A program made the position numbers and the translations under genes. From NCBI GenBank assembly GCA_934667105.1, contig CAKULG010000012.1, positions 1-64,000 of the forward strand: a stretch of DNA of 64,000 bases, written 5' to 3'. Numbering within the stretch: position 1 is the first letter of the stretch; every line of letters begins with the position of its first letter. Below the pieces are notes generated by a model that had not been told where the DNA came from, did not search any database, and was given only the letters and a program-made list of their open reading frames with translations. The DNA is from an uncultured Clostridia bacterium. GTDB lineage: Bacteria > Bacillota > Clostridia > Christensenellales > Aristaeellaceae. Positions 51,074 to 59,755 of the stretch are shown here, in pieces.

Positions 51074-51769
51074 TCACGCCCCCGCCTCGGTCTGGCAGGC
51101 CACCAGGGTGGCGTCGTGCACGCCGTTGATATCCAGCATGGCGCTGACGATATTCACCCGGTGATCCAAGCGGATCTCCACCGTCATTTCCGCGCCGGAA
51201 TGGGTGACGGTCTTGGAGCGCATGCGATGGAAGCGCACGCTGCGGCGCAGCTCGTTTTCAATATCGCTCTGGGCGTATTCATCATAATGCAGCACCAGCA
51301 GATAGCCGTTGGGCGTGCGCAGGCGCAGATAGGAAATGCCCAGCATAATCACCGAAATGCCCAGCACCGCCACAATGGCGATCACATAGGCGTTGGCCCC
51401 CAGCAGGATGCCCACCGTCAGCGACCAGAACATGTAGGCGGTATCCAGGGGATCCTTCACCGCAGTGCGGAAGCGCACGATGGACAGCGCGCCCACCATG
51501 CCCATGGACAGGGCCACGTTGCTGCCGATGCACATAACCACCGGGGTGGTAACCAGGCAGAGCATAATCAGCGTCAGGGCGAAGGAGGGGCTGTAGAGTA
51601 CCCCCCGGTAGGTTTTTTTATACACCAAGGCGATCACCGCCCCCGCCAGCAGCGCCGCCACCAGGGCGATGGCCACGTTGACCGGAGTGAAATTGGAAAG
51701 CTGATCCGCAAACCAATCGGAGAAGGTTTTTCCCTGGGCCACGTCGTTAAAGGTGATGCTTCCGTTCAT
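51074..51769 (-). CDS. DUF4956 membrane protein
   Basis: 231 aa, with four predicted helices between about residues 30 and 150 and a soluble C-terminal domain (about 155-231). The family-typical core is MGMVGALSIVRFRTAVKDPLDTAYMFWSLTVG. Its function is unknown; it recurrently accompanies VTC and CotH-type genes. ATG 51769. Downstream of cotH by 55 bp. Confidence 0.88.
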   Translation of the reverse strand: MNGSITFNDVAQGKTFSDWFADQLSNFTPVNVAIALVAALLAGAVIALVYKKTYRGVLYSPSFALTLIMLCLVTTPVVMCIGSNVALSMGMVGALSIVRFRTAVKDPLDTAYMFWSLTVGILLGANAYVIAIVAVLGISVIMLGISYLRLRTPNGYLLVLHYDEYAQSDIENELRRSVRFHRMRSKTVTHSGAEMTVEIRLDHRVNIVSAMLDINGVHDATLVACQTEAGA

Positions 51770-51824
51770 TGGTCAAGTCCTCCTTGTTCTCTCTATGGTA
51801 GTGCATTTTCCATGAAAAGTCAAA

Positions 51825-54800
51825 TTATTGCGCGTCCGGGTTGGCGGGGCGCTCGCCGAAATAGCGAATCATTTCGGCGTTGGAGAGGCCGAATTCCTCC
51901 TGCACATAGCCCCACAGCAGATAGGGCCGGCGGTTCATGGTATCCTTCATGCGGTTCACGCGGGTGCGCCAGTAGCGCAGATAGCCGTCCGCCGTGGTGG
52001 GGGAATCCACGTTAATGGTGCTTTCCTTGTATTCCGCCCAGCGGGCGTAATGGATGGGCAGCTCGGGCTCGATCAGGGCGGTGCATTCATCCAACTCGGC
52101 AATCATCACCTCGCTGGTGAGCGTTTGGAAAATCGTGCCGAAGCGGATGAAAAATTCCTGGCGAATCTCGTCGGATTCCAGCAGCTTTCGGAAAATCACG
52201 TTGTTGATCTTCTGCAGGCCCATGCCCTGCGTTTTCATATACGACCAGGGGCTATTGAAATTGGATTTATACAGCCCGTAATCCAGATCGAACAGCAGGC
52301 ATTTCCATTTGCTGCCCTCCGTGGGCATCTTGTAGAACATGATGTTGCCCGGGTCGGAATCGCCGAAGAACATCTTGATGGCGAACCAATCCAGATAATT
52401 CTCCACGTCGATATGATCGTACAGGTATTGCAGATCCTCCGCCTTGGTATTGGGGGAGAGATTCTTTATTTCCTTGAGCATGGCCCGGTATTCGGCGTTG
52501 CTTCCCTGCACCACCGACCAGCTGCCCCGCAGGATGGTAATATTTTCGATAATCGCCTTATCCGTTTCCAGATCCAGGCCCTCGTGCTGGGCGATGGAGA
52601 AGCGATCCTTGCGCTCCCGCAGGTTGTAATGCCCCCAGTAGGTGCCGTTGAGATACACCACCACGGGCCGCCAGGCCAGGGTTAGCACATCGGTATCCAC
52701 GTATTTATCCACCAGCCGGGTCTGCACCCCGTCCGCCACCCGGGTGAACACGTTATCGTTGCCGCTGTTGCGCAGGGCGAAGGATTTATAGAAGGTATAT
52801 TCCCGGCTGTCGAACAGGGGATAATCGAAATATTTTTTCCCTGCCGCGGCCTGGGCCCGAACCTTGAAGGATTTCTGGGGCATATCCAGGGAGTAGTCCC
52901 CCATCAGATCCATTTTGACGCCCTGGGAAATGTAGGCTTCCTTGGAGGCCTGGCTGAAAATCTCCACATAGCCGGGGCGGTCCACCTTGCCGTAAGTGCG
53001 GTAGAGGGGGGTTTGGAAGGGAAGACTGCTTTTATCCACCACGGTACATTTGCTCAGATCGGGCGCGTCGGACATCAGGCCGTTCTCCGTGTTCCACAAC
53101 TCCTGGGGATCGCAGACCAGGGAAACCACGTCCAGGGTGTGGTAGGTGTTCATGATATAGGAGGCGGTGGCGGTTTCGGAGGGCTGCATGCCGCTTTCAA
53201 AGGCCCGGGCGCGGAACACGGTGGTTTTGCTGATGGTCATGGGCCCGGCGTAAATTTCGCCGTTATCCACCGTGGGAATGGAGCCGTCGGTGGTGTAGCG
53301 CACGGTCACGCCCGGCTCGGCCTGGATGCTCACCTCCAGCTTGCCCTCGTACAGGCCGCTGGCCACGGCGAAGGAGGGCGCTTGCGAATAGCCGGAAAAG
53401 CCCGCGCCGTTGGGCGCGCCGGGCGTGGGCGCGTCATAATAAAAAAAGCCGCCGGCCCCCAGCGTGCGGCCGTAGGACACGCCGGCGGGGATGGCCGGCA
53501 GATACAGCCTGTCCAGCACGCGGCCGGTGGCGTCCGAAAGCGTGGCCATCTCGCCCCCCGACCGGGAAAGCCCGAAGGAAGCGCACAGATGGGCGGCCGC
53601 CGACGCGGTGGATTTGTTCAGCAGCACCACCTTGTATTCCCCCGGGGCGATGACCGTGCCCTGGGGAAAGGTCCACTTCCGGGGCCAATTGATGTTATCG
53701 CTCAGCCCCCAGCCGGACAAATCGCGGCTCTGGGCGGAGGAATTATACAATTCCACATAATCGCAGGGGGATGCGTCCGCGAAGGCGCGCACCTGCCCCG
53801 CGGAGGACAGCACCTCGGAAATATACACCCCGGAGGCGTTCACCGCCCGCAGATATTCATCCGCCCGCCGTGCGCCCTCCTGGTTGTTGGGCGCGCCGGG
53901 GGTGGGCAGGGTGTAGACGCGCCAATCCAGCGATTCAGGATCGCGGCCATAGCTCATATCCCGGCCCACGCCGGAAACCGTCACCCGGTCCACCAGTTCG
54001 CCCGCCAGCGTGGAAAGCACCAGCGTTTCTTCTTCATTATTGACGGAGAAATTCGTGTGGGGATAGCCCGTGCCCGCCTCCACCTTATTTTTCCCGGAGC
54101 AGAACACCAGGTAATAGCCGCCCCCGGGAATCACCGCGTCCTTGGGGAAGGTCCATTTAACGGGCTTGGCGGGGTCGTCGCTCAGGGCCAGATTGCCCAG
54201 GGCGATGTCCTCGTCCCCCAGGTTATACAATTCCACCCAGTCGGAAAATTCGTCGTCCTCATCCCGCAGGCCGGAGCGGGGGCAGGGCGCCACCTCGTTA
54301 ATCAGCAGCAGCCCCGGCGTGACGGCGTATTGGTTCATGTATTCCTGATGGCCCACGGCGCTGTTTTCAAAGCCGGGGGAATAATCGCTCGTTTTCTCCC
54401 ATTGGCCCGCCGCGTTCCGGGCGTAGCTTTCATCCGCGTTCAGGGTGGGCACCTGCACATAATCGATGGCCAGGCCCGATTCGTCGAAGAGATACACCGC
54501 CTCCCCCAGGGAGGAGAGCTTAAACTTGGCGTGGAAGGTTCCGGCGGGATCGTCCTGGTTTTTGCCGTCGGCAAACACGATCACCCGTCCTCCCGGGGCC
54601 AGGGATACGTCGGGGAAGAGGAAGATAATCCGGTCGCTGCGGTCGGACAGGCCCACGCCCTTTAAATTCATGGGCGTATCCAGCGTGTTTTCAATTTCAA
54701 TCCAATCGCCAAAGCCGCCCTTTTCATCGGGCAGGGCGCTGGCGTTGTCCGTCATCACCTCGGAAATGCGCAGCCCGGCATGGGAGGAAATTACGCCGTT

Positions 54801-54950
54801 GCTGGTTGCGTTGACGGCCTTAATGGTGGGCGTTTTGGGCATCACAAGAATAAAAAAGAGCAAAACGGCGGCCAGCGCCAGCAGCATCGGCATGCGCGCG
54901 TCCTTTTTGTTGTTATTGCTATAGCGTTTTTTGCGGCGGGATGCAGCCAT
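51825..54950 (-). CDS. CotH-type kinase with three lamin-tail domains
   Basis: 1041 aa, surface-exposed. One N-terminal transmembrane helix (about residues 21-37) after a very basic tail, so it is anchored outside. It carries three lamin-tail-like modules (starting near GLRISEVMTDNAS, LLINEVAPCPRSG and VYISEVLSSAGQV, each with D-W/Y-V/I-E-L-Y-N). A chitobiase-type beta segment (TVRYTTDGSIPT) precedes the CotH kinase domain with FALRNSGND, LNGTYWGHYNLRERKDR, MFFGDSDPGN and LLFDLDYGLY. Bacterial CotH is an atypical protein kinase. Start ATG 54950 (AAAGGGGG upstream). Confidence 0.9.
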   Translation of the reverse strand: MAASRRKKRYSNNNKKDARMPMLLALAAVLLFFILVMPKTPTIKAVNATSNGVISSHAGLRISEVMTDNASALPDEKGGFGDWIEIENTLDTPMNLKGVGLSDRSDRIIFLFPDVSLAPGGRVIVFADGKNQDDPAGTFHAKFKLSSLGEAVYLFDESGLAIDYVQVPTLNADESYARNAAGQWEKTSDYSPGFENSAVGHQEYMNQYAVTPGLLLINEVAPCPRSGLRDEDDEFSDWVELYNLGDEDIALGNLALSDDPAKPVKWTFPKDAVIPGGGYYLVFCSGKNKVEAGTGYPHTNFSVNNEEETLVLSTLAGELVDRVTVSGVGRDMSYGRDPESLDWRVYTLPTPGAPNNQEGARRADEYLRAVNASGVYISEVLSSAGQVRAFADASPCDYVELYNSSAQSRDLSGWGLSDNINWPRKWTFPQGTVIAPGEYKVVLLNKSTASAAAHLCASFGLSRSGGEMATLSDATGRVLDRLYLPAIPAGVSYGRTLGAGGFFYYDAPTPGAPNGAGFSGYSQAPSFAVASGLYEGKLEVSIQAEPGVTVRYTTDGSIPTVDNGEIYAGPMTISKTTVFRARAFESGMQPSETATASYIMNTYHTLDVVSLVCDPQELWNTENGLMSDAPDLSKCTVVDKSSLPFQTPLYRTYGKVDRPGYVEIFSQASKEAYISQGVKMDLMGDYSLDMPQKSFKVRAQAAAGKKYFDYPLFDSREYTFYKSFALRNSGNDNVFTRVADGVQTRLVDKYVDTDVLTLAWRPVVVYLNGTYWGHYNLRERKDRFSIAQHEGLDLETDKAIIENITILRGSWSVVQGSNAEYRAMLKEIKNLSPNTKAEDLQYLYDHIDVENYLDWFAIKMFFGDSDPGNIMFYKMPTEGSKWKCLLFDLDYGLYKSNFNSPWSYMKTQGMGLQKINNVIFRKLLESDEIRQEFFIRFGTIFQTLTSEVMIAELDECTALIEPELPIHYARWAEYKESTINVDSPTTADGYLRYWRTRVNRMKDTMNRRPYLLWGYVQEEFGLSNAEMIRYFGERPANPDAQ

Positions 54951-55029
54951 GACGGCCCCCCTTTCTTTTTTCCAGCGCCCCGGCCGCGCCCGGGCGCGAA
55001 TTCTGCGGCATAAAGCGAAACACGGTGTC

Positions 55030-55058
55030 AGTATACCACACAAATGCAGAACGCAAAA
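55030..55058 (-). promoter_or_regulatory. Promoter of the CotH-DUF4956-VTC-GNAT cluster
   Basis: Minus-strand TTTTGC (55053-55058), 17-bp spacer, TATACT (55030-55035). Confidence 0.6.
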
Positions 55059-55274
55059 GAGTCATTTTTTCATCCCGCGTCAAAATTTACAGTTTTTTCG
55101 TTTTTCCCGCGTGCGTTTCTAAAATGAAACGGCGGCCGTTTCGAGGGGCTTTGCCTGTAATTCAAACGGGCTCCTTCTGGTAAAGCGAAGGGGGAAGAAG
55201 CGGAAGCGCGGGGAAAACCGCAGAAAAATACCCCGAACGAATTTCGAAGCGCGCGTGAGCGCGGGGGCGTTGGA

Positions 55275-55604
55275 TTATTTTTTCAGCAGCGTTTTCACCA
55301 CCGTCCGAACGCATTCCTGTTCCTCCGGCTTCAGCGCCCGAAAGCAAGTTACCAGCTCCGCCTCCTGGGCGTTTAGGGCGTAGGGCTCCGCCGCCTCAAT
55401 TTTTCGCCGCACGTCCGTATAGCCCACAATATAATCGATCGACGTATTGAAATATGAAGCCATGCGCTTCAAGATCTCGATTTCCGGCTCAATTTTATGA
55501 TTTTCATATTTATTGATCGAAGGCTGGCTGATTTGCAGCGCGTCGGCCAGCCGCTGCTGGCTGATGCCGTATTCCTGCCGCAGTCGTTTTAAATTTGGAA
55601 GCAT
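55275..55604 (-). CDS. Xre-family HTH regulator
   Basis: 109 aa. Helix-turn-helix at residues 3-58: LKRLRQEYGISQQRLADALQ, then SQPSINKYENHKIEPEIEILKRMASYF. The C-terminal 45 residues are helical without a recognised domain. ATG 55604 with GAGGTGAG upstream. Divergent from the FN3-domain secreted protein, so it may control it, but no operator was identified. Confidence 0.88.
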   Translation of the reverse strand: MLPNLKRLRQEYGISQQRLADALQISQPSINKYENHKIEPEIEILKRMASYFNTSIDYIVGYTDVRRKIEAAEPYALNAQEAELVTCFRALKPEEQECVRTVVKTLLKK

Positions 55605-55666
55605 TTTCTCACCTCAAATTATTTTAACAACTGTGCGGAATAAAGAAAAAATCCATTAGTGAATCA

Positions 55667-55695
55667 TTTACAACAACCAGCAGTTATAATATAAT
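55667..55695 (+). promoter_or_regulatory. Promoter of the FN3 secreted protein gene
   Basis: TTTACA (55667-55672), 17-bp spacer, TATAAT (55690-55695), 40 nt before the start. Confidence 0.75.
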
Positions 55696-55734
55696 GGAAA
55701 CGGTGGTAAAATTTCTATAAGAGGAGGCCTGCCC

Positions 55735-57135
55735 ATGAAGAAACTTTCTCGCTTCCTGGCCATTTTGGCCGTTTTTGCCCTTAGTCTGGGGCTGATGAGC
55801 GCCCTGGCTGAGGAGCAGGATATGCAGCGCCAATACGACGACGCCGTTCAGCGCCTGGGCAAATACCTGCTGAAACTTAAGCAGGAGCCGGTGGACATCG
55901 CCCAGGTGGCGGAGGATTTCAAAGCACTGGGCAGCTATGAGGGCAGCAACGCCTTCTATTATTATGCCAAGGGCCTGGCCGACGCGGCCGCCGGGGAATA
56001 TGCCCAGCTGCCCATCTATGCCGAAGCGCTTTCCATGAACGCCGCCTTTGACGAGCGGCTGACCGCGCTGCGGGCCAAGGGCGTGGCCCTGCCCGGCGTG
56101 GAAGCGTGGGCGGCGTATCTGAACGCCCGGGCCGCCGAGGCCCAGGGGGATTACGCCCAGGCCGCGGCCCAGTATCAGAAATGCCTGGATTTCATGGACG
56201 CGCAGGATCGCATTCTGGTTTCTCTGGCCCTGGCGAAGCAGCAGCCCGCCGCCAGCGCCACGGAAGCCCCCGCCGCCCCAGCCGCGCCTTCTTTGTCCGC
56301 CGCCGTCACGGGCCGCAGCGTCAGCCTGAATTGGTCCAGCGTAAACGGCGCCACCAATTACAGCCTCTATCGCCGCCGCACCAATTATGACAGCAATTAT
56401 CAGCTGGTCGCCAGCGGTATGAACACGGCCTTCCAGGATACCGGGGTCAGCGGCAACTATTACTATTCGTATTATGTGGCCGTCATCGACGCAAAGGGCA
56501 ATCAGCTGCGCTCCAACGAGGTGAGCGTCCTGCTGCGGGACGGCGGCGTGAGCGTAAGCAGCAAAAATACCAATACGAATACCAACGCAAACGACAATAA
56601 CAATAAGAACAACAACGCCGCCTCCTCCAAAAGCGAGGCCAGCGCAGACAATAAAAACAACGCGGAGAATAACACCAAGGTCGATAATAAAAACGAAGCG
56701 GATAACCGCACCAACGTGGACGTGAAGCAGGATGTGGACGTAATCATCGTCCTCCCCACTGCCAAGCCTGAAACCTGGTCCGCTTGGTCGGAATGGTCCA
56801 CGAACCCCGTCAGCAGCAGCGCCACCCGCCAGGTGGAAACCCGGGTGGAAAAGGGAGCCTCCACCCAATCTCAACAATATACCTATTCCCGTTGGTATTA
56901 TTATAACACCGCCTGGGGAAAATACACCCATTTCTACACCCAGTATACCGGCTCCAATTACAAAAAGGACAGCGGCTCCTGGCAATATAAAACCACCAAG
57001 GAGCCCCTGGCCAAGGTGACGCCCATCGACGGGCATCAACAGTATAGCGGCGGCTGGTGGAACGAAAAAGTGGAAACGGTAGTCACCTCCACCTCCGCCG
57101 TAACCTATTATCGCTATCGCGATCTTCTGAATTAA
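55735..57135 (+). CDS. Secreted protein with TPR-like region, FN3 domain and Asn-rich linker
   Basis: 466 aa. Signal peptide at residues 1-25 ending SALAEE. A helical repeat region (about 30-170) with tetratricopeptide-like pattern (AWAAYLNARAAEAQGDYAQAAAQYQKCL) is followed by a fibronectin type III-like fold (SLSAAVTGRSVSLNWSSVNGA to SNEVSVLL). Then comes a low-complexity Asn/Lys/Glu linker (about 280-340), then a C-terminal aromatic module (ETWSAWSEWS ... TYSRWYYYN) seen in other Firmicutes surface proteins. No cell-wall anchor motif is visible. ATG 55735 after GAGGAGG. Confidence 0.8.
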   Translation: MKKLSRFLAILAVFALSLGLMSALAEEQDMQRQYDDAVQRLGKYLLKLKQEPVDIAQVAEDFKALGSYEGSNAFYYYAKGLADAAAGEYAQLPIYAEALSMNAAFDERLTALRAKGVALPGVEAWAAYLNARAAEAQGDYAQAAAQYQKCLDFMDAQDRILVSLALAKQQPAASATEAPAAPAAPSLSAAVTGRSVSLNWSSVNGATNYSLYRRRTNYDSNYQLVASGMNTAFQDTGVSGNYYYSYYVAVIDAKGNQLRSNEVSVLLRDGGVSVSSKNTNTNTNANDNNNKNNNAASSKSEASADNKNNAENNTKVDNKNEADNRTNVDVKQDVDVIIVLPTAKPETWSAWSEWSTNPVSSSATRQVETRVEKGASTQSQQYTYSRWYYYNTAWGKYTHFYTQYTGSNYKKDSGSWQYKTTKEPLAKVTPIDGHQQYSGGWWNEKVETVVTSTSAVTYYRYRDLLN

Positions 57136-57157
57136 GAAATAAGAAAGTAAATACCCT

Positions 57158-57200
57158 GCGGGGAAGCCGTTCTTTGAAAATCAAAGCCCGGCTCCCCCGC
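57158..57200. repeat. Dispersed hairpin repeat, imperfect
   Basis: GCGGGGAAGCCGTTCTTTG pairs with CAAAGCCCGGCTCCCCCGC with a few mismatches. At the end of the FN3 gene. Confidence 0.7.
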
Positions 57201-57252
57201 ATTGCTTTATCTCCCCCGCTTCCGAAGCGACAAAAAAAAGACAATTGGGTGC

Positions 57253-57281
57253 TTTACATCCACGGCGCGGTATGATATACT
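57253..57281 (+). promoter_or_regulatory. Promoter of cggR
   Basis: TTTACA (57253-57258), 17-bp spacer, TATACT (57276-57281), 60 nt before the start. Confidence 0.8.
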
Positions 57282-57297
57282 TGGAAGTGGGGCATAA

Positions 57298-57315
57298 TTT
57301 GCCCAGCGGGGCAAA
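57298..57315. promoter_or_regulatory. Candidate CggR operator
   Basis: Perfect inverted repeat TTTGCCC-AGCG-GGGCAAA between the promoter and the cggR start, positioned for autorepression. Assignment to CggR is inference. Confidence 0.55.
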
Positions 57316-57341
57316 GATTGTCCGTGAAGGGAGAGAAAGGA

Positions 57342-58376
57342 ATGCTGGAGCCGCTGAAGGTGCTAAGCCGCATCGCGCCCGATCTGATGGCGGATATTGG
57401 CCGCCGGGCGCAGGTGCTTTCCAGCATTGAAAGCATGCAGCCGGTGGGGCGGCGGGCCCTGGCGGCGCGGCTGAATCTGCCCGAGCGCGAGGTGCGGGCG
57501 GCGGCGGCGGCGCTGAAGGAGCAGGGGCTCATCGCCATGGACGCGGCGGGCATGCAATTAACCGCCCAGGCCCAGGAGGTTCTTCCCGGCGCGCGGGAGC
57601 TGAGCCGCTCCATGTTCGGGCTCACCCGGCTGGAGCAGCGGCTTTCCCAGCTGCTGGGCATCGCCCAGGTGGTGGTGGTGGCCGGAAACGCGGACGCGGA
57701 ACCCCAGGTGCTGCGGGAGGTGGGCCGCGCGGCGGCGCACCGGGTGCATAAAATGCTGCGCAGCGGCATGACGCTGGCCGTAGCCGGGGGCAACACCATG
57801 GGCGAGGTGGCCCGGGGCATGCAATCCGCCGCGGCCATGGATGTGATGGTGGTGCCCGCCCGGGGCGGCGTGGGCCCCGCGGTGGAAACCCAGGCCAACG
57901 CCGTGGCGGCGGAAATCGCCCGGCGGCTGGGCGGCAGGCACCAGGTGATTCATCTGCCCGATAATCTGGATGCGGCGGCCCTGCAGGAAATGAGCCGCCT
58001 GCCCGAGGTGCGGGAGGCGCTGGAGGTGCTGCGGCGCACCGATCTGATTATCCACGGCGTAGGCCGGGCGGATGAAATGGCGCAGAAGCGCCGCCTGCCC
58101 CCCGAAACGATGGAAAAGCTGAAAAGCAAGCGCGCCGTGGGCGAGGCGTTCGGCGATTTCTTCGATTTCGAGGGCCGGAACGTGCTGCAAATGAGCACGG
58201 TGAGCGCCGGATTGCAGCATAAGGATTGCCGCCTGGTGGCGGTGGCGGCGGGCGAAAAAAAGGCGGAGGCCATTATCGCCGCAGCTCGGCATGAAAAGCA
58301 CGATTCCCTCATCACCGACGAGGCGGCGGCGAAAAAAATCGTATCGCTGCTGCAAGGGGCGGATAGCGCCCGCTGA
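57342..58376 (+). CDS. cggR: Central glycolytic genes regulator CggR (SorC family)
   Basis: 344 aa. N-terminal winged helix (about residues 20-75: LSSIESMQPVGRRALAARLNLPEREVRAAAA) and a sugar-phosphate-binding C-terminal domain beginning LTLAVAGGNTMGEVARGM and ending DSLITDEAAAKKIVSLL. In Bacillus CggR senses fructose-1,6-bisphosphate and represses the lower glycolytic operon. Start ATG 57342 after GAGAGAAAGG. The next genes are pgk and tpiA; gapA, which usually follows cggR, is absent. Confidence 0.93.
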   Translation: MLEPLKVLSRIAPDLMADIGRRAQVLSSIESMQPVGRRALAARLNLPEREVRAAAAALKEQGLIAMDAAGMQLTAQAQEVLPGARELSRSMFGLTRLEQRLSQLLGIAQVVVVAGNADAEPQVLREVGRAAAHRVHKMLRSGMTLAVAGGNTMGEVARGMQSAAAMDVMVVPARGGVGPAVETQANAVAAEIARRLGGRHQVIHLPDNLDAAALQEMSRLPEVREALEVLRRTDLIIHGVGRADEMAQKRRLPPETMEKLKSKRAVGEAFGDFFDFEGRNVLQMSTVSAGLQHKDCRLVAVAAGEKKAEAIIAAARHEKHDSLITDEAAAKKIVSLLQGADSAR

Positions 58377-58453
58377 AAATAACGATACCACGGCCCGCGG
58401 GCCTTGGCATACAACACCCCAACGAATTATTATCAATTAAAGGAGTGTCTGGC

Positions 58454-59644
58454 ATGAACATGAACAAGAAAACCATCGAGGACGTGGACGTAAACGGCAA
58501 GCGCGTATTGGTTCGCGTGGATTTCAACGTGCCCATGGACGAGGACAAGAACATCACCGATGAAAACCGCATTCTGGGCGCTCTGCCCACCATCCAGTAT
58601 CTTCTCAAGCACGGGGCGAAGGTTGTGCTGTGCAGCCATATGGGCCGTCCCAAGGGCGAATTCAACATGAAATATTCCCTGGCCCCCGTGGCCAAGCGCC
58701 TGGGCGAGCTGCTGGGCATGGAAGTGAAGATGGCCAAGGACGTTATCGGCCCCGACGCGGAAGCCACCGTGGCCTCCCTGAAGGAGGGCGAGGTGTGCCT
58801 GCTGGAGAACCTGCGCTTCCATAAGGAAGAGGAAAAGAACGATCCCGAATTCGCCAAGAAGCTGGCCTCCTTCGGCGAAATCTATGTGAACGACGCTTTC
58901 GGCACCGCGCACCGCGCCCATGCCTCCACTGCGGGCGTCACCCAGTATCTGCCCTCCGTGTGCGGCTTCCTGATTGAAAAAGAGCTGCGCATCATGGGCG
59001 GCGCGCTGGAAAACCCCGATCGGCCCTTCCTGGCCATTCTGGGCGGCGCGAAGGTTTCCGATAAGATCGGCGTGATTAACAACCTGCTGGAAAAGGTGGA
59101 TGTGCTCATCATCGGCGGCGGCATGGCCTATACCTTCCAGAAGGCCATGGGCGGCCACATCGGCAACAGCCTGTGCGAGGATGATAAGCTGGATCTGGCC
59201 AAGGAGCTGCTGGCCCGGGCCGCTTACAAGGGCAAGCGCATCGTGCTGCCCGTGGATAACGAAGCGGGCGACGCCTTCAAAAACGATTGCCTGCACATCA
59301 CCGTGCATTCCCAGGAAATCCCCGACGGCTTTGAGGGCATGGACATCGGCCCCGTGACCCGGGAAATGTTCGTGAATGAAGTTAAGCGCGCCCGCACCAT
59401 CATCTGGAACGGCCCCATGGGCGTTTCCGAATTCCCCACCTTCGCCGCCGGCACCCGCGCCGTGGCGGAAGCGGTGGCCGCCAACCCCGGCATCACCATC
59501 ATTGGCGGCGGCGACAGCGCCGCGGCGATCCAGAAGCTGGGCTTTGCCGATAAGGTGACTCATGTGTCCACCGGCGGCGGCGCTTCCCTGGAATTCCTGG
59601 AAGGCATCGAGCTGCCCGGTATCGCGGCGCTGGATGACAAGTAA
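58454..59644 (+). CDS. pgk: Phosphoglycerate kinase
   Basis: 396 aa. Transfers phosphate from 1,3-bisphosphoglycerate to ADP. Motifs are KRVLVRVDFNVPMDE at the N-terminus, CSHMGRPKGE, LENLRFHKEEEKNDPEF, ILGGAKVSDKIGV, WNGPMGVSEFP and the nucleotide-binding GGGDSAAAI. Full length for the family. ATG 58454 with AAAGGAG at suitable spacing (a start three codons earlier is less likely). Second gene of the cggR-pgk-tpiA cluster. Confidence 0.98.
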   Translation: MNMNKKTIEDVDVNGKRVLVRVDFNVPMDEDKNITDENRILGALPTIQYLLKHGAKVVLCSHMGRPKGEFNMKYSLAPVAKRLGELLGMEVKMAKDVIGPDAEATVASLKEGEVCLLENLRFHKEEEKNDPEFAKKLASFGEIYVNDAFGTAHRAHASTAGVTQYLPSVCGFLIEKELRIMGGALENPDRPFLAILGGAKVSDKIGVINNLLEKVDVLIIGGGMAYTFQKAMGGHIGNSLCEDDKLDLAKELLARAAYKGKRIVLPVDNEAGDAFKNDCLHITVHSQEIPDGFEGMDIGPVTREMFVNEVKRARTIIWNGPMGVSEFPTFAAGTRAVAEAVAANPGITIIGGGDSAAAIQKLGFADKVTHVSTGGGASLEFLEGIELPGIAALDDK

Positions 59645-59660
59645 TTCATTCTGAATCCCA

Positions 59661-59708
59661 CGCAGGCGGGGGGTTCCGGGCCCAAGGGCGAGGAATCTCC
59701 CGCCTGCG
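59661..59708 (+). promoter_or_regulatory. Intergenic hairpin between pgk and tpiA
   Basis: CGCAGGCGGG / CCCGCCTGCG with inner TTCC/GGAA. It is not followed by a T tract, so it is likely an mRNA stability or processing element that sets the pgk:tpiA ratio, not a terminator. Confidence 0.55.
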
Positions 59709-59755
59709 CCTACGAGACAACATTCCCAATTCCAATGCGTTTATAGGAGGCACTT

